46,516 nucleotides of DNA, from contig CAYNLK010000046.1 of NCBI GenBank assembly GCA_964398055.1, positions 1 through 46,516 of the forward strand, read 5' to 3'. Source of the DNA: CAYNLK01 sp964398055. Lineage in GTDB: Bacteria; Chloroflexota; Anaerolineae; 4572-78; J111. Every line of letters starts with the position of its first letter. The stretch's first letter is position 1. This document shows, piece by piece, positions 1-7,527 of the stretch. The translations under genes and the position numbers were made by a program. The notes beneath the pieces are model-generated. The model did no database searches. It was given only the letters and a program-made list of their open reading frames with translations, and was not told the DNA's origin.

Positions 1-72
1 CACGATCAAATCCCCCTCCTGGCGCGCCCATTCGTGGCTTTCACGGTATCTGGCCTTGGTATCTAATTTCAT
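1..72 (-). CDS. gcvH: Glycine cleavage system H protein, N-terminal fragment (runs off window)
   Basis: Only the first 24 codons are present; the gene continues beyond position 1. The reading begins MKLDTKARYRESHEWARQEG, which matches the start of GcvH, where Y-x-x-S-H-E-W followed by E-G-D is the family signature. GcvH is the lipoylated carrier that shuttles the aminomethyl group between the P, T and L proteins. An AAAGGAG ribosome site lies about 8 nt upstream of the ATG. The start is only 27 bp downstream of the M20 gene stop, so it is probably the last visible gene of the operon that begins at 3982. Its presence links this cluster to glycine oxidation. Confidence 0.8.
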   Translation of the reverse strand, partial: MKLDTKARYRESHEWARQEGDLIV

Positions 73-99
73 TGCTTTGTCTCCTTTCGTTTAATTAAA

Positions 100-1293
100 T
101 TATAAGACAAGCGCCATATAGGCGACAACACTCTCAAGAAATTGTTCTATCGATATTTTTTCGTCAGTGGTATGGGCCACTGAGATATCGCCCGGTCCGA
201 ATATGACCGTGGGGATGTCGGCCAGGTAGAGACGGCTGGCATCACAAGTGAAACGAGCCACCTCATCCAGCAGGCCCTGGCCCAACACCGTGGTCAATTT
301 TTCTCGACATTCTTGAAGCCAGGGATCATCTGGGGGTAACGCGTAACCTGGCACAAGATTATCAACTTCCAGGTCAATCCCGGTATAAGTTTTGAGCTGC
401 AATTTGTCCAATCTCACCTGGCCAGCACACTTTTGCCCAAGGTTGTGTTGCAACAATTTGTCCAACTCCAAAATAACCATCTCCGTATCGACGCCGGGGT
501 CTGCCCGCACGTCAAGAGCTTGAGTGATCGTGGCGGGGGTGATATTGCTACTGCCCGGCGGACAAACCATCACCGTGGGGGTGATGGTAAGATAGCCGAC
601 TTGCTCTTGCAACGAGGCAGTCACCCTCGGCAGCGCATTGATAAACCGGGCCAGGGTGAATAGAGGGTTAGACTCGTGATTGGCCAGACTGCTATGTTTT
701 GACTCACCCTTGATCTGGGCCTGCAAGACCATTCTGACTCGATGGCCCGGAACCAACCGGTTTTTTGTCGGTTCGCCGATTACGGCCCGGTCGGCGCGTA
801 AGGCGCTGTTTTGCAGCAGCAGGTGGGTTCCCCAGCCGCCAATCTCCTCCATTATAACTGCTGCAACAATTATATCCCCGGCCGGCCGGCGTTGCCACTG
901 TTTGAACAAGCCCGCCGCAAAGATCATAGCAGTCAGGGCGCACTTCATATCGGCAGAACCGCGACCCCACATAAAGTTCTGCCGGATTTCAGCCCCAAAG
1001 GCTGGATATTTCCAGTCGGCGGGGTTGCCCGGGTCAACTACATCCATATGGCCGTTGAACATCGTGGTCGGTCCACCGCTGCCTTTGACAATCCCGATGA
1101 CATTCCCGGCTGGGTCCAGCCAGCTCTCGTCAAAATCAAGTTGTTGCATGGCCGCCAGTACCACTTCAGCCACTGCGCCTTCCTGACCAGACAGACTGGG
1201 CAGTTTTACCAAACGCTGCGCCAGACTGATCATCTGGTCACGCTGAGCGGAAACAAGTTCGCGACAATCCTCTAACAAAGCTGCATCAATCAT
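100..1293 (-). CDS. M20-family metallo-amidohydrolase/peptidase (ArgE/DapE/YgeY-like)
   Basis: A 397-aa zinc-dependent amidohydrolase of the ArgE/DapE group. The M20 motifs are in order: F-N-G-H-M-D-V-V (His82, Asp84), G-R-G-S-A-D-M-K (Asp115), M-E-E-I-G-G (Glu149 catalytic, Glu150 ligand), G-E-P-T (Glu174) and a C-terminal V-A-H-T-T-D-E that supplies the last His. The family hydrolyses N-acyl or N-carbamoyl amino acids, and YgeY of the E. coli uric acid/ureide cluster is a relative. With a hydantoin racemase and two deaminase-type enzymes upstream, an N-carbamoyl amino acid or ureido acid is a plausible substrate; this is inferred from context. ATG start with a TGGAG site. The product is cytoplasmic, with no signal peptide. 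Confidence 0.85.
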   Translation of the reverse strand: MIDAALLEDCRELVSAQRDQMISLAQRLVKLPSLSGQEGAVAEVVLAAMQQLDFDESWLDPAGNVIGIVKGSGGPTTMFNGHMDVVDPGNPADWKYPAFGAEIRQNFMWGRGSADMKCALTAMIFAAGLFKQWQRRPAGDIIVAAVIMEEIGGWGTHLLLQNSALRADRAVIGEPTKNRLVPGHRVRMVLQAQIKGESKHSSLANHESNPLFTLARFINALPRVTASLQEQVGYLTITPTVMVCPPGSSNITPATITQALDVRADPGVDTEMVILELDKLLQHNLGQKCAGQVRLDKLQLKTYTGIDLEVDNLVPGYALPPDDPWLQECREKLTTVLGQGLLDEVARFTCDASRLYLADIPTVIFGPGDISVAHTTDEKISIEQFLESVVAYMALVL

Positions 1294-1422
1294 TTTCTGC
1301 GCTCCATTTTGGTTGATTTGTTGATTTTAGCAGCTATTATAGATGGGGTGGCCATTCTCACCATAATCCAAAAAGTAATTCTATGTAGCAATTTTTTGTA
1401 AGGTTCTGGCTGGTATGGTTCA

Positions 1423-1854
1423 CTATTCACCTTTTTTCCAGGCGCCCGGGTTATTTTGATCGAAATCCCGTAACATCTGGATGCAAGCAGGGTCATTCAG
1501 AATTTCCAATTCGACCCCGCGAGACTGAAGCAGTTCCTCCGCGCCGCGATAGTTTTGATTTTCGGCGATGACTACTTTGGGAATTTTGAAGAACAGGACT
1601 GAGCCAGCGCACATTTCGCATGGGGAGAGGGTGGTATAAAGCACAGCCCGCCGGTACTCAGCCGGCTGTAAATGGCCGGCATTTTCCAGACAATCCATTT
1701 CGGCGTGTAGAATCACGCTGCCGGTTTGGTTTTGCCGATTGTGACCACGGCCAACGATCTTACCGTCAACCACCAAAACAGAACCGATGGGCACGCCGCC
1801 TTCGGCCAGCCCCAGTTTGGCTTCGGCAATAGCCGCTTGCATAAATTCGTCCAT
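1423..1854 (-). CDS. Yeast-type (FCY1-like) cytosine deaminase / nucleobase deaminase
   Basis: A 143-aa zinc deaminase of the CDA fold. It has H-A-E at residues 50-52 and P-C-E-M-C at 78-82, the zinc ligands and proton-shuttle Glu. Compared with general TadA/guanine deaminase relatives it is unusually close to fungal cytosine deaminase over its whole length: E-G-G-V-P-I-G, G-R-G-H-N, Y-T-T-L-S-P-C, a Q-x-R-G-x-E-V segment, and a C-terminal Trp in N-P-G-A-W. It probably deaminates cytosine or a related base to the oxo form. The chosen ATG at 1854 has AAAGGAG 6 nt upstream; an in-frame TTG two codons earlier is less likely. It lies 18 bp after the racemase gene in the same operon. Confidence 0.8.
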   Translation of the reverse strand: MDEFMQAAIAEAKLGLAEGGVPIGSVLVVDGKIVGRGHNRQNQTGSVILHAEMDCLENAGHLQPAEYRRAVLYTTLSPCEMCAGSVLFFKIPKVVIAENQNYRGAEELLQSRGVELEILNDPACIQMLRDFDQNNPGAWKKGE

Positions 1855-1872
1855 CTGCAACTCCTTTACAGT

Positions 1873-2616
1873 TTACCGGTAAGGCTTGTCAAAAATGGCC
1901 GGAAGATTGAGTAACTCTTTGCGGGCAGGCATAGCATAAGCTCGCCGCTTGCTGGTGCGGACACCGTACCCAACCAGACCTTCCAACAACTTCAGGGCGC
2001 CAACCACCCCATCGATCACCGGTACGCCCAGAGTTTCTTCCAACTGCTTGTCCAGGCCGGCCATACCGGCGCAACCCAGGCAAATAACTTCAGCGCCATC
2101 TTGATCGATGGCCCGACGCGCTCCCTCCAAAATCAAGTTGTAAGTATCCGCTTCACCGGCAGACTCAAGCGCCAGGACGGCCATGCCCGTAGTTCGCACC
2201 GAGGCGCAGCGACCGGTCAAACCATAATGGTGCACGGCATCCCACAGTAACGGCTCCCACTCATCATTGGTGGTGACAATGCTGAATTTGTAGCCCACCA
2301 TGCAGGCAATGTACATGCTGGCCTCTGCGATGCCCAACACCGGCTTGTCGGTAATTTCACGCGCGGCGTAAACGGTGGGGTGATCGCTGTAACAGGCGAT
2401 GACAAAGGCATCGAAGTTAGCCAGTTCAGCCAGGACGAGTTCCAGGGTACCGGCCGAACTAAGCAGTTCGTCATAAATAGACTCGATAGAGCGCGGCCCG
2501 GAACTGGGGTTCATCGCCACCACTTCGGTGGTTGGTAAAGCATATTGTTGGGCTATCCGCTGAATTCGCTCGGTGAACTCCGCCGAAGTATTGGGGTTGA
2601 TGAACAGAATTCGCAT
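1873..2616 (-). CDS. Asp/Glu/hydantoin racemase family protein
   Basis: A 247-aa cofactor-independent racemase. The N-terminus has the family F-I-N-P-N-T-S motif, and the two catalytic cysteines are visible as Cys75 (I-A-C-Y-S-D-H) and Cys182 (L-G-C-A-G-M). Members interconvert D- and L-5-substituted hydantoins, aspartate or maleate-type substrates. Hydantoin or allantoin racemase activity fits the neighbouring cyclic-amide genes best, but the exact substrate is inferred. The ATG at 2616 has a strong GGAGGTG site 6 nt upstream and lies one base after the stop of the upstream amidohydrolase, so translation is probably coupled. A longer reading from 2661 would overlap that gene and is rejected. 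Confidence 0.85.
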   Translation of the reverse strand: MRILFINPNTSAEFTERIQRIAQQYALPTTEVVAMNPSSGPRSIESIYDELLSSAGTLELVLAELANFDAFVIACYSDHPTVYAAREITDKPVLGIAEASMYIACMVGYKFSIVTTNDEWEPLLWDAVHHYGLTGRCASVRTTGMAVLALESAGEADTYNLILEGARRAIDQDGAEVICLGCAGMAGLDKQLEETLGVPVIDGVVGALKLLEGLVGYGVRTSKRRAYAMPARKELLNLPAIFDKPYR

Positions 2617-2617
2617 T

Positions 2618-3982
2618 TTAAGCACCTCCGAAATTGAGATAATGGGCCGCCAGCGTACCATTGTACAACTGGTTTATGACCTGGTTGGCAGCCATCAATC
2701 GGCCGGCTTTGAAAACGTACCGTTTCTCGGCCTGATTGGCGATAGCGGCTGAGGCCGACGGCGCATCCAACACCACCAAATCAGCCTGGCAGCCTTTTGC
2801 CAGGCCGTAATTCGGCAGACGCAGGGCTTTGGCGCCATTATATGTACTCATCCGCACCAGGGTATTCAGTTCTTCGACCGTATCCATATGCGCCCCGTAG
2901 GCCAGGATAAGCCCCTCTTCCAGTAGATCAAAGTTACCCAAGGGCCGATAGGCATCCCGCACGTTGTTAGAGGCGTACGTAACATTAACCCCGGCTGCCA
3001 GCAGTTGCTTGACCGGGGTTAAGCCGCGCCGGACGTGGTGGGTATCGCCGCGGCCCAGGCGATACAGATCGGGTTGGCTAACCACGCTCAAACCGGCCTT
3101 GTGCATCAGTTCAATCGCCTGCTCAGCCACCTCCGGCGAAGCCGAGTCCAGGGCGCAAACGTGACCAACGGTAACCCGCCCCTGATAACCATATTCAATC
3201 GCCCGGCGGGCAATGTGCACCACTTCCAAATCATCAAGGGCCACGGTATCCGGGATGCCCAAGTCGGCGTGGATGTCCAAATCGACGTCCAACTCCATCG
3301 CCAGCTTGAAAGCCGTGTCAAGGTGTGCTTTGAAGTCAACGTTGCCCTGAGCGTCGCTATCAAGGTTACTGGCCCCGCCCATTACATCTACACCCGCGCG
3401 AAAGGCGGCGCGAAAGAGGTCGATAGTCTGTGGACGCCGCAGTAAACCCTGCTGGGGAAAGGCCACAATTTGCACGGTCACCCGGCCGGTATATTTTTCC
3501 TTGACGCTCTGCAACGCCTCAACGTGTTTCAAGCCAATTTCGGTATCCACATGGCACTGAGCGCGCACGGCGGTGACGCCGTGGCGGGAGGCCAGTTCCA
3601 GGGCGACGCCGGCTCGCCGCTCGATATCCGCACGGGTGAAATTACGACGTCGTTGTTCCATCGCCTCATTGAGTTCGACGGGGTGGGTGAACGGGGCCGG
3701 TCGACCGGGCCGGGGCCATGAGTTCATCAAAGCGACATCCAGATGCAAGTGACTTTCGACAAAGCCGGGAATGAGTAAACGACCGACCAGGTCGAACTCC
3801 TGGCTGGCGGTGTAGTCCAAAGCTGGACCGCGGTCAATGATGACCCCGCGATCGATAGCAAGGTCTAAGTTTTGTTCTTCACCTTCTATGTGGGCATTTT
3901 TCAGAATGAGGTCAATCAATGGGTTGTTCTCCTCCGTTGAGGATAGTTGAATTGTTGGTTGGTTTGCTGGTTGGTTGTTCAT
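2618..3982 (-). CDS. CodA-like amidohydrolase with altered active site
   Basis: A 454-aa amidohydrolase closest in layout to E. coli cytosine deaminase CodA: H-x-H at residues 78-80, V-A-F-P-Q-Q-G near 174, H238 in I-H-A-D, H274 in V-G-H-V, and a late segment resembling the CodA G-H-D-D-V-x-D region. Two CodA catalytic positions differ: the Glu after the third His (HCDE in CodA) is Leu241, and the metal Asp (HDD) is Asn339-Asn340. It is therefore unlikely to be a standard cytosine deaminase; a diverged deaminase/hydrolase is more probable. The first about 12 residues (N/Q/P/T-rich) come from a TTGG repeat. First gene of the operon behind operator A. Confidence 0.7.
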   Translation of the reverse strand: MNNQPANQPTIQLSSTEENNPLIDLILKNAHIEGEEQNLDLAIDRGVIIDRGPALDYTASQEFDLVGRLLIPGFVESHLHLDVALMNSWPRPGRPAPFTHPVELNEAMEQRRRNFTRADIERRAGVALELASRHGVTAVRAQCHVDTEIGLKHVEALQSVKEKYTGRVTVQIVAFPQQGLLRRPQTIDLFRAAFRAGVDVMGGASNLDSDAQGNVDFKAHLDTAFKLAMELDVDLDIHADLGIPDTVALDDLEVVHIARRAIEYGYQGRVTVGHVCALDSASPEVAEQAIELMHKAGLSVVSQPDLYRLGRGDTHHVRRGLTPVKQLLAAGVNVTYASNNVRDAYRPLGNFDLLEEGLILAYGAHMDTVEELNTLVRMSTYNGAKALRLPNYGLAKGCQADLVVLDAPSASAAIANQAEKRYVFKAGRLMAANQVINQLYNGTLAAHYLNFGGA

Positions 3983-4014
3983 CCAACTAACCAGCTATCA
4001 AACTATCCAACCAA
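3955..4014. repeat. TTGG-type simple repeat overlapping a gene start
   Basis: A run of GTTGGTTGG-like words that turns into CCAACTAACC and ends in AACTATCCAACCAA. The same ending occurs in the longer copy at 15727-15815, and a related stretch lies inside a glycosyltransferase gene at 45150-45203. Part of it encodes the N-terminus of the CodA-like protein. Confidence 0.75.
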
Positions 4015-4055
4015 TAAATCATTGTCGTTGTCGTTCCATTGGGCCTGTTATTCAA

Positions 4056-4110
4056 TGTAGCACACAACCGATAAGGGGCGCATAAAGAAGGTATAAAGAA
4101 AAAATAAAGA
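4056..4110 (-). promoter_or_regulatory. Operator A: four 11-bp-spaced boxes plus -10
   Basis: On the plus strand the boxes are TAAGGG (4072), TAAAGA (4083), TAAAGA (4094) and TAAAGA (4105), each exactly 11 bp from the next. Read on the transcribed minus strand they are three TCTTTA boxes then CCCTTA, followed after exactly 10 nt by a weak extended -10 (TG-T-GCTACA, 4061-4056). The CodA-like gene starts about 70 nt further on. Three other copies occur in the window (operators B, C and D). The layout resembles PhoB/OmpR-activated promoters. Confidence 0.8.
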
Positions 4111-4161
4111 TTGCAGCGGGGAATCAGGCGAGCGGTTGAGGGCAGATACGGATCAAATCAA

Positions 4162-4196
4162 ATGGGTGTGTTTCATCTGGTCTGAAACACACCCAT
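4162..4196 (-). terminator. Hairpin terminator after the FAD oxidoreductase gene
   Basis: A perfect 14-bp stem (4162-4175 with 4183-4196) around a 7-nt loop, 34 nt beyond the stop of the FAD oxidoreductase. The minus-strand tail is T-rich (TTTGATTTGATC) rather than a pure T run, so termination strength is uncertain. It separates the fixC-to-FAD-oxidoreductase operon from operator A. Confidence 0.65.
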
Positions 4197-4230
4197 ATCA
4201 AATTTGATAGCCGGATGTCAAAAGATGCCG

Positions 4231-5391
4231 TTAGGCCGCGTCGTTGAAGCGACTAAAGGGTAACCGCTTAATGTACCAGCTTTTCTCACCGGTCATAATG
4301 AATTTAGCCAGATCCCGGCCAATGGTGGGCGCTTCGATGACGCCGTTGCCACCGGCGCCGACAGCCAGCATATAGCCCTCAACCGGCGTTTCACCCAAGA
4401 TCGGCAAGAAGTCGGGCGGTTCGGCCCGGTAGCCCACCCAACTATTAGGCACAGTGGCCTCAAGCAGCCGAGGATAATGCTCCATCAGCTCATCGGTCAA
4501 GAAATCCCAGAAGTAGGGATCGGTGCCGCCGGTCATCGGCAATTCATCGGGATTCCAAACGCCGGCGTGCATCGGATCGTTCAGGTCCATTGTCAGGTGA
4601 GCCTTGCAAATGAAGACATTTTCCTTATCTTTGCGGGCATAGAAGCGAGGATACTTGAGGATGGGGAAAGGATAGCCCAGGCTTTCGGTAGGACTCAAGA
4701 TAAAGACTTCAGCCTTGGTATGGTAGATCGGCAGTTCCAGGCCCACCTTACGACTCACAAACCGGGTCCAGGGGCCAGAAGCATCGACCACCACATCAAA
4801 GTCAAAGTGACCTTTGCTACTCTCCACGCCGGTCACTTTGCCGTCTTTGACATTGATATCGATAACTTCGGTCCCGGTCAGCACATGGACGCCGCGCTCC
4901 CGCGCCCAGCGGGCCAGGGTGTTTGAGATTTTGGTGGCGTCAAAGAAACCGTCGTCTGGGCAGTAGCCGGCGCCCAAAATACCGTCCAGATTCAGGTCCG
5001 GGATGATCGTATGAATCTTGGCCGGGTCGCGCCAATATTCGGCGTGATAGCCGGAGGCCAGGGTCAGATCAATGGCTTGCAAGATGTAATTTTCATATTC
5101 GTCGTAAGGGGCCACCACCAGCGTGCCGGTTTTCTCAAAACCGGCCGAACCCGGCTCTTTGTCCTCCATGCCCGTATAAAACTTGAACCCGAAAAGACGA
5201 ACCGACCAAAATTCGTGGGCCACGGAGTCGTCAATCAGGCAGTGCGTCCCCGCAGATTTGGCCGTTGTGCCCGAACCGATGGTGTTCTTCTCAAAAATTG
5301 TCACTTCAGCGTCATCATAACTGCCCAGAAAATAGCCCAAGGCGGTGCCAATGACCCCACCCCCGATGATACCTACTCGTTTTTTTGCCAT
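4231..5391 (-). CDS. DadA/sarcosine-dehydrogenase-type FAD-dependent oxidoreductase
   Basis: A 386-aa DAO-family flavoenzyme. It has an N-terminal G-x-G-x-x-G dinucleotide fold (G-I-I-G-G-G-V-I-G, residues 8-16), an S-A-G-T segment near residue 47 and the C-terminal G-A-G-G-N-G-V-I-E-A-P motif typical of DadA, glycine/sarcosine oxidases and dimethylglycine dehydrogenases. It likely oxidises the C-N bond of an amino acid or N-methyl amine. It follows ETF alpha directly (31 bp) and ETF beta, FixX and FixC are in the same operon, so its electrons probably go to ETF and then quinone; that makes it a dehydrogenase rather than an oxidase (inference). With gcvH in the adjacent operon, sarcosine or glycine-like substrates are attractive. 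Confidence 0.8.
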   Translation of the reverse strand: MAKKRVGIIGGGVIGTALGYFLGSYDDAEVTIFEKNTIGSGTTAKSAGTHCLIDDSVAHEFWSVRLFGFKFYTGMEDKEPGSAGFEKTGTLVVAPYDEYENYILQAIDLTLASGYHAEYWRDPAKIHTIIPDLNLDGILGAGYCPDDGFFDATKISNTLARWARERGVHVLTGTEVIDINVKDGKVTGVESSKGHFDFDVVVDASGPWTRFVSRKVGLELPIYHTKAEVFILSPTESLGYPFPILKYPRFYARKDKENVFICKAHLTMDLNDPMHAGVWNPDELPMTGGTDPYFWDFLTDELMEHYPRLLEATVPNSWVGYRAEPPDFLPILGETPVEGYMLAVGAGGNGVIEAPTIGRDLAKFIMTGEKSWYIKRLPFSRFNDAA

Positions 5392-5422
5392 TTTTCGTAT
5401 TCTCCTTTTTGTTGGTTGGTAA

Positions 5423-6397
5423 TTATGCTTTTTTGACCGACCGGGCTTTGATGGCCCCGATCAACGCCGGAATAAATTCGTACAGATCGGCATTAACCCC
5501 GTAATCGGCCTGGCTGAGCATGGCCGAGTCCGGGTCATTATCCACGGCCACAATCAGTTTGGAGTCGCGGATGCCGATCACATGCTGGATCGCGCCAGAC
5601 ACCCCGACGGTGAGGCACAACTCCGGCGATAACTGGGCCCCGGACAGGCCCAGCCACTCCGGGAACCAATCCCGATCCGAAGAGACCGGCCGGGTGCAGG
5701 CTACCTGACCCCCCAGTAAAGCGGCCAGTTCTTCGATCATGGCCAGGTCTGAGCGTTCTTTCACGCCCATGCCGACATCCACAATCACCGGCGCGTCTTC
5801 CAACCGGCGACCGGCGGCCATTTTGCCTTTCTCTTCCACTACGGTCAGACGCGGTGAGCTGATTTCCACGCCAACCGAAGTAACCGTAACGTCTCTAGCG
5901 GAGTTTTCAACCGGGCTAAAGACACCGGGGGCCACGGTAATCACTGCCGGCCGGGTCCGAATTTTATAGGTGGCAAAACCAACCCCGCTAAAAATCATAC
6001 ATTTGACGGTTACACTTTGGTCGGCCGGATCGATATCAAAATCAACACCCCACGAGGCGCAGCCCAGGTTAAGACGTTCCGCCAAACGAGCCGACAGTTC
6101 CAGGCCGGGTTTGGTGGCCCCGACTAACAGCACATCAGGTTGAACCTGGCCAACCACGCCTGCCAGAGCCGTGGTATAGGCTTCGGGATTGAAACCGCTT
6201 AACTGGGGACTTTGGACCGTATAAACCGTCTCCACTCCCCAAGTAGCAAAATCGGCGCCGTTCGGGGCGGACTGCCCTAACACCACCACTGCTACCCGCA
6301 GGTTGTGCGTATCAGCAACCTGCCTGGCTCTACCCGCCAATTCACGGGCCACATTTTGATTTTCAGAAAATAGGAAAATCCCACCCTGGCTAGACAT
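5423..6397 (-). CDS. etfA/fixB: Electron transfer flavoprotein alpha subunit
   Basis: A 324-aa ETF alpha/FixB protein. The C-terminal FAD-binding domain is clear: V-G-V-S-G-A-I-Q-H followed by an I-V-A-V-D-N-D-P segment and A-D-Y-G-V, which together cradle the FAD. The N-terminal half is the ETF-fold domain that pairs with the beta subunit. It accepts electrons from the downstream FAD dehydrogenase. The ATG overlaps the stop of etfB by one base (TGATG), indicating coupled translation and a stable alpha/beta heterodimer. Confidence 0.92.
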   Translation of the reverse strand: MSSQGGIFLFSENQNVARELAGRARQVADTHNLRVAVVVLGQSAPNGADFATWGVETVYTVQSPQLSGFNPEAYTTALAGVVGQVQPDVLLVGATKPGLELSARLAERLNLGCASWGVDFDIDPADQSVTVKCMIFSGVGFATYKIRTRPAVITVAPGVFSPVENSARDVTVTSVGVEISSPRLTVVEEKGKMAAGRRLEDAPVIVDVGMGVKERSDLAMIEELAALLGGQVACTRPVSSDRDWFPEWLGLSGAQLSPELCLTVGVSGAIQHVIGIRDSKLIVAVDNDPDSAMLSQADYGVNADLYEFIPALIGAIKARSVKKA

Positions 6398-7197
6398 CAG
6401 GCGCCTCCTTCAGTCAGGACATTTTCTTGCAGGAGCAGATCGAGCAGTTGGTTGGCCAATTCAGCCGGGCTACCTTCCTTCAACAATGTTTGCTTGCGGT
6501 GAATTATCACGCCTTCGGTGCCGACCTTGGCCAGAGACGCTCTTTGGGCCAGCATCTCTTTAGACAGTCCCAAATCAGCATCAACTTGCCGCAGGTGAAC
6601 CGGCTTTTTCTTGGCCTTGAGCGCATCCATCAGCGTCGGCCGGCGGGGTGTGTTGGTTTCTTCGGTCACACTGAGCACCACCGGCAAGGCCGCCCTGACT
6701 CGTTGGGCGCTGTCGTCTAATTCGCGCTCGACCACAATCTGCCCGTCCTCAATAGAAATCTGGCGGGCAAAGGAAATCTGAGGCAGACTCAACCGTTCGG
6801 CCAGGCGGGGCGGCACCTGATAGGTGAAGCCGTCGTCGCTCACTTCGCCGCAGACGATGAGGTCGACCTCACCCAGCTTTTTGATGGCTTCGGCCAGCAC
6901 GGTCGCGGTCACGCTGGGACCGCCGGCGCCGTCCAGCGGGTCTTCAATCAGCGTCACATCTTCGAGGCCCATCGCCATGGCCTCGCGAAAACTTTCTTTG
7001 GCCTTGGCCGGCCCAAAAGTTACGGCGTGTACGGTTCCGCCGTAGCTCTCCTTGAGGCTGACCGCAGCCTCCAACACGTGTTTGTCGATATTGCCTACTT
7101 TTCTGGGTACGCTGGCCAGGCGCAACTCTTTGCTGGCCGGGTCAACTTTTATTTCCGATACATCCAACGAATATTTGATACAAGCAACAATTTTCAT
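6397..7197 (-). CDS. etfB/fixA: Electron transfer flavoprotein beta subunit
   Basis: A 266-aa ETF beta/FixA protein. It opens with the typical I-V-A-C-I-K-Y-S-x-D-V segment, has the V-x-A-x-x-F-G-P-x-K nucleotide-proximal region near residues 58-66, and an R-x-P-T-L-M-D-A-L-K-A-K-K-K-P segment that matches the ETF beta recognition loop region. It binds AMP and supports FAD binding by the alpha subunit. It lies between fixX and etfA in a five-gene operon. Confidence 0.92.
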   Translation of the reverse strand: MKIVACIKYSLDVSEIKVDPASKELRLASVPRKVGNIDKHVLEAAVSLKESYGGTVHAVTFGPAKAKESFREAMAMGLEDVTLIEDPLDGAGGPSVTATVLAEAIKKLGEVDLIVCGEVSDDGFTYQVPPRLAERLSLPQISFARQISIEDGQIVVERELDDSAQRVRAALPVVLSVTEETNTPRRPTLMDALKAKKKPVHLRQVDADLGLSKEMLAQRASLAKVGTEGVIIHRKQTLLKEGSPAELANQLLDLLLQENVLTEGGA

Positions 7198-7230
7198 AAT
7201 AGCACCCTCGTCAACTGTAATTGTTTGCCA

Positions 7231-7527
7231 TTACCCGTAACGGAAAATTATGCCAAAACCACCCACCGGCGGCTGCCAGACAATGCTGCCGTTGCCGCCG
7301 GTCTCGCACGAAATCTCACAGGTGCCGCACTCCAGGCAATTCTCATAGCGCACCACAATCTGGCCGTCAACCCATTTATACACTTCGGCCGGGCAAACGG
7401 TTAAACAGGGTTTCAGCTCGCAGCTCTGGCAAAGGGCCTGATCGACGGTGATGTGGCTGTTTTCCTCGTCAATTTCATACTTGTCCAGCCCCAGCCGGGC
7501 ATCCAGACTCAATTTTTGCAGCGTCAT
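7231..7527 (-). CDS. fixX: FixX-like ferredoxin of ETF:quinone oxidoreductase
   Basis: A 98-aa ferredoxin-like protein. Two cysteine clusters are visible: C-x2-C-x4-C-x3-C (CQSCELKPCLTVC, about residues 34-46) and a later C-L-E-C-G-T-C-E-I-S-C. FixX works with FixC as the iron-sulfur part of ETF-quinone oxidoreductase, passing electrons from FixAB to the quinone pool. The ATG overlaps the fixC stop (ATGA), so the two are translationally coupled. Confidence 0.9.
   Translation of the reverse strand: MTLQKLSLDARLGLDKYEIDEENSHITVDQALCQSCELKPCLTVCPAEVYKWVDGQIVVRYENCLECGTCEISCETGGNGSIVWQPPVGGFGIIFRYG

Noticed and set aside
4072..4110. Evenly spaced short repeats considered as a CRISPR-like array
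   Set aside because: Units are 11 bp with no spacer-sized unique sequence and sit at promoter positions; this is an operator.
4162..4196. GGGTGTG-containing hairpin considered as a third MITE
   Set aside because: Arms continue GTTTCA rather than ACCAAA, it is only 35 bp, and it has no target duplication; a terminator fits better.
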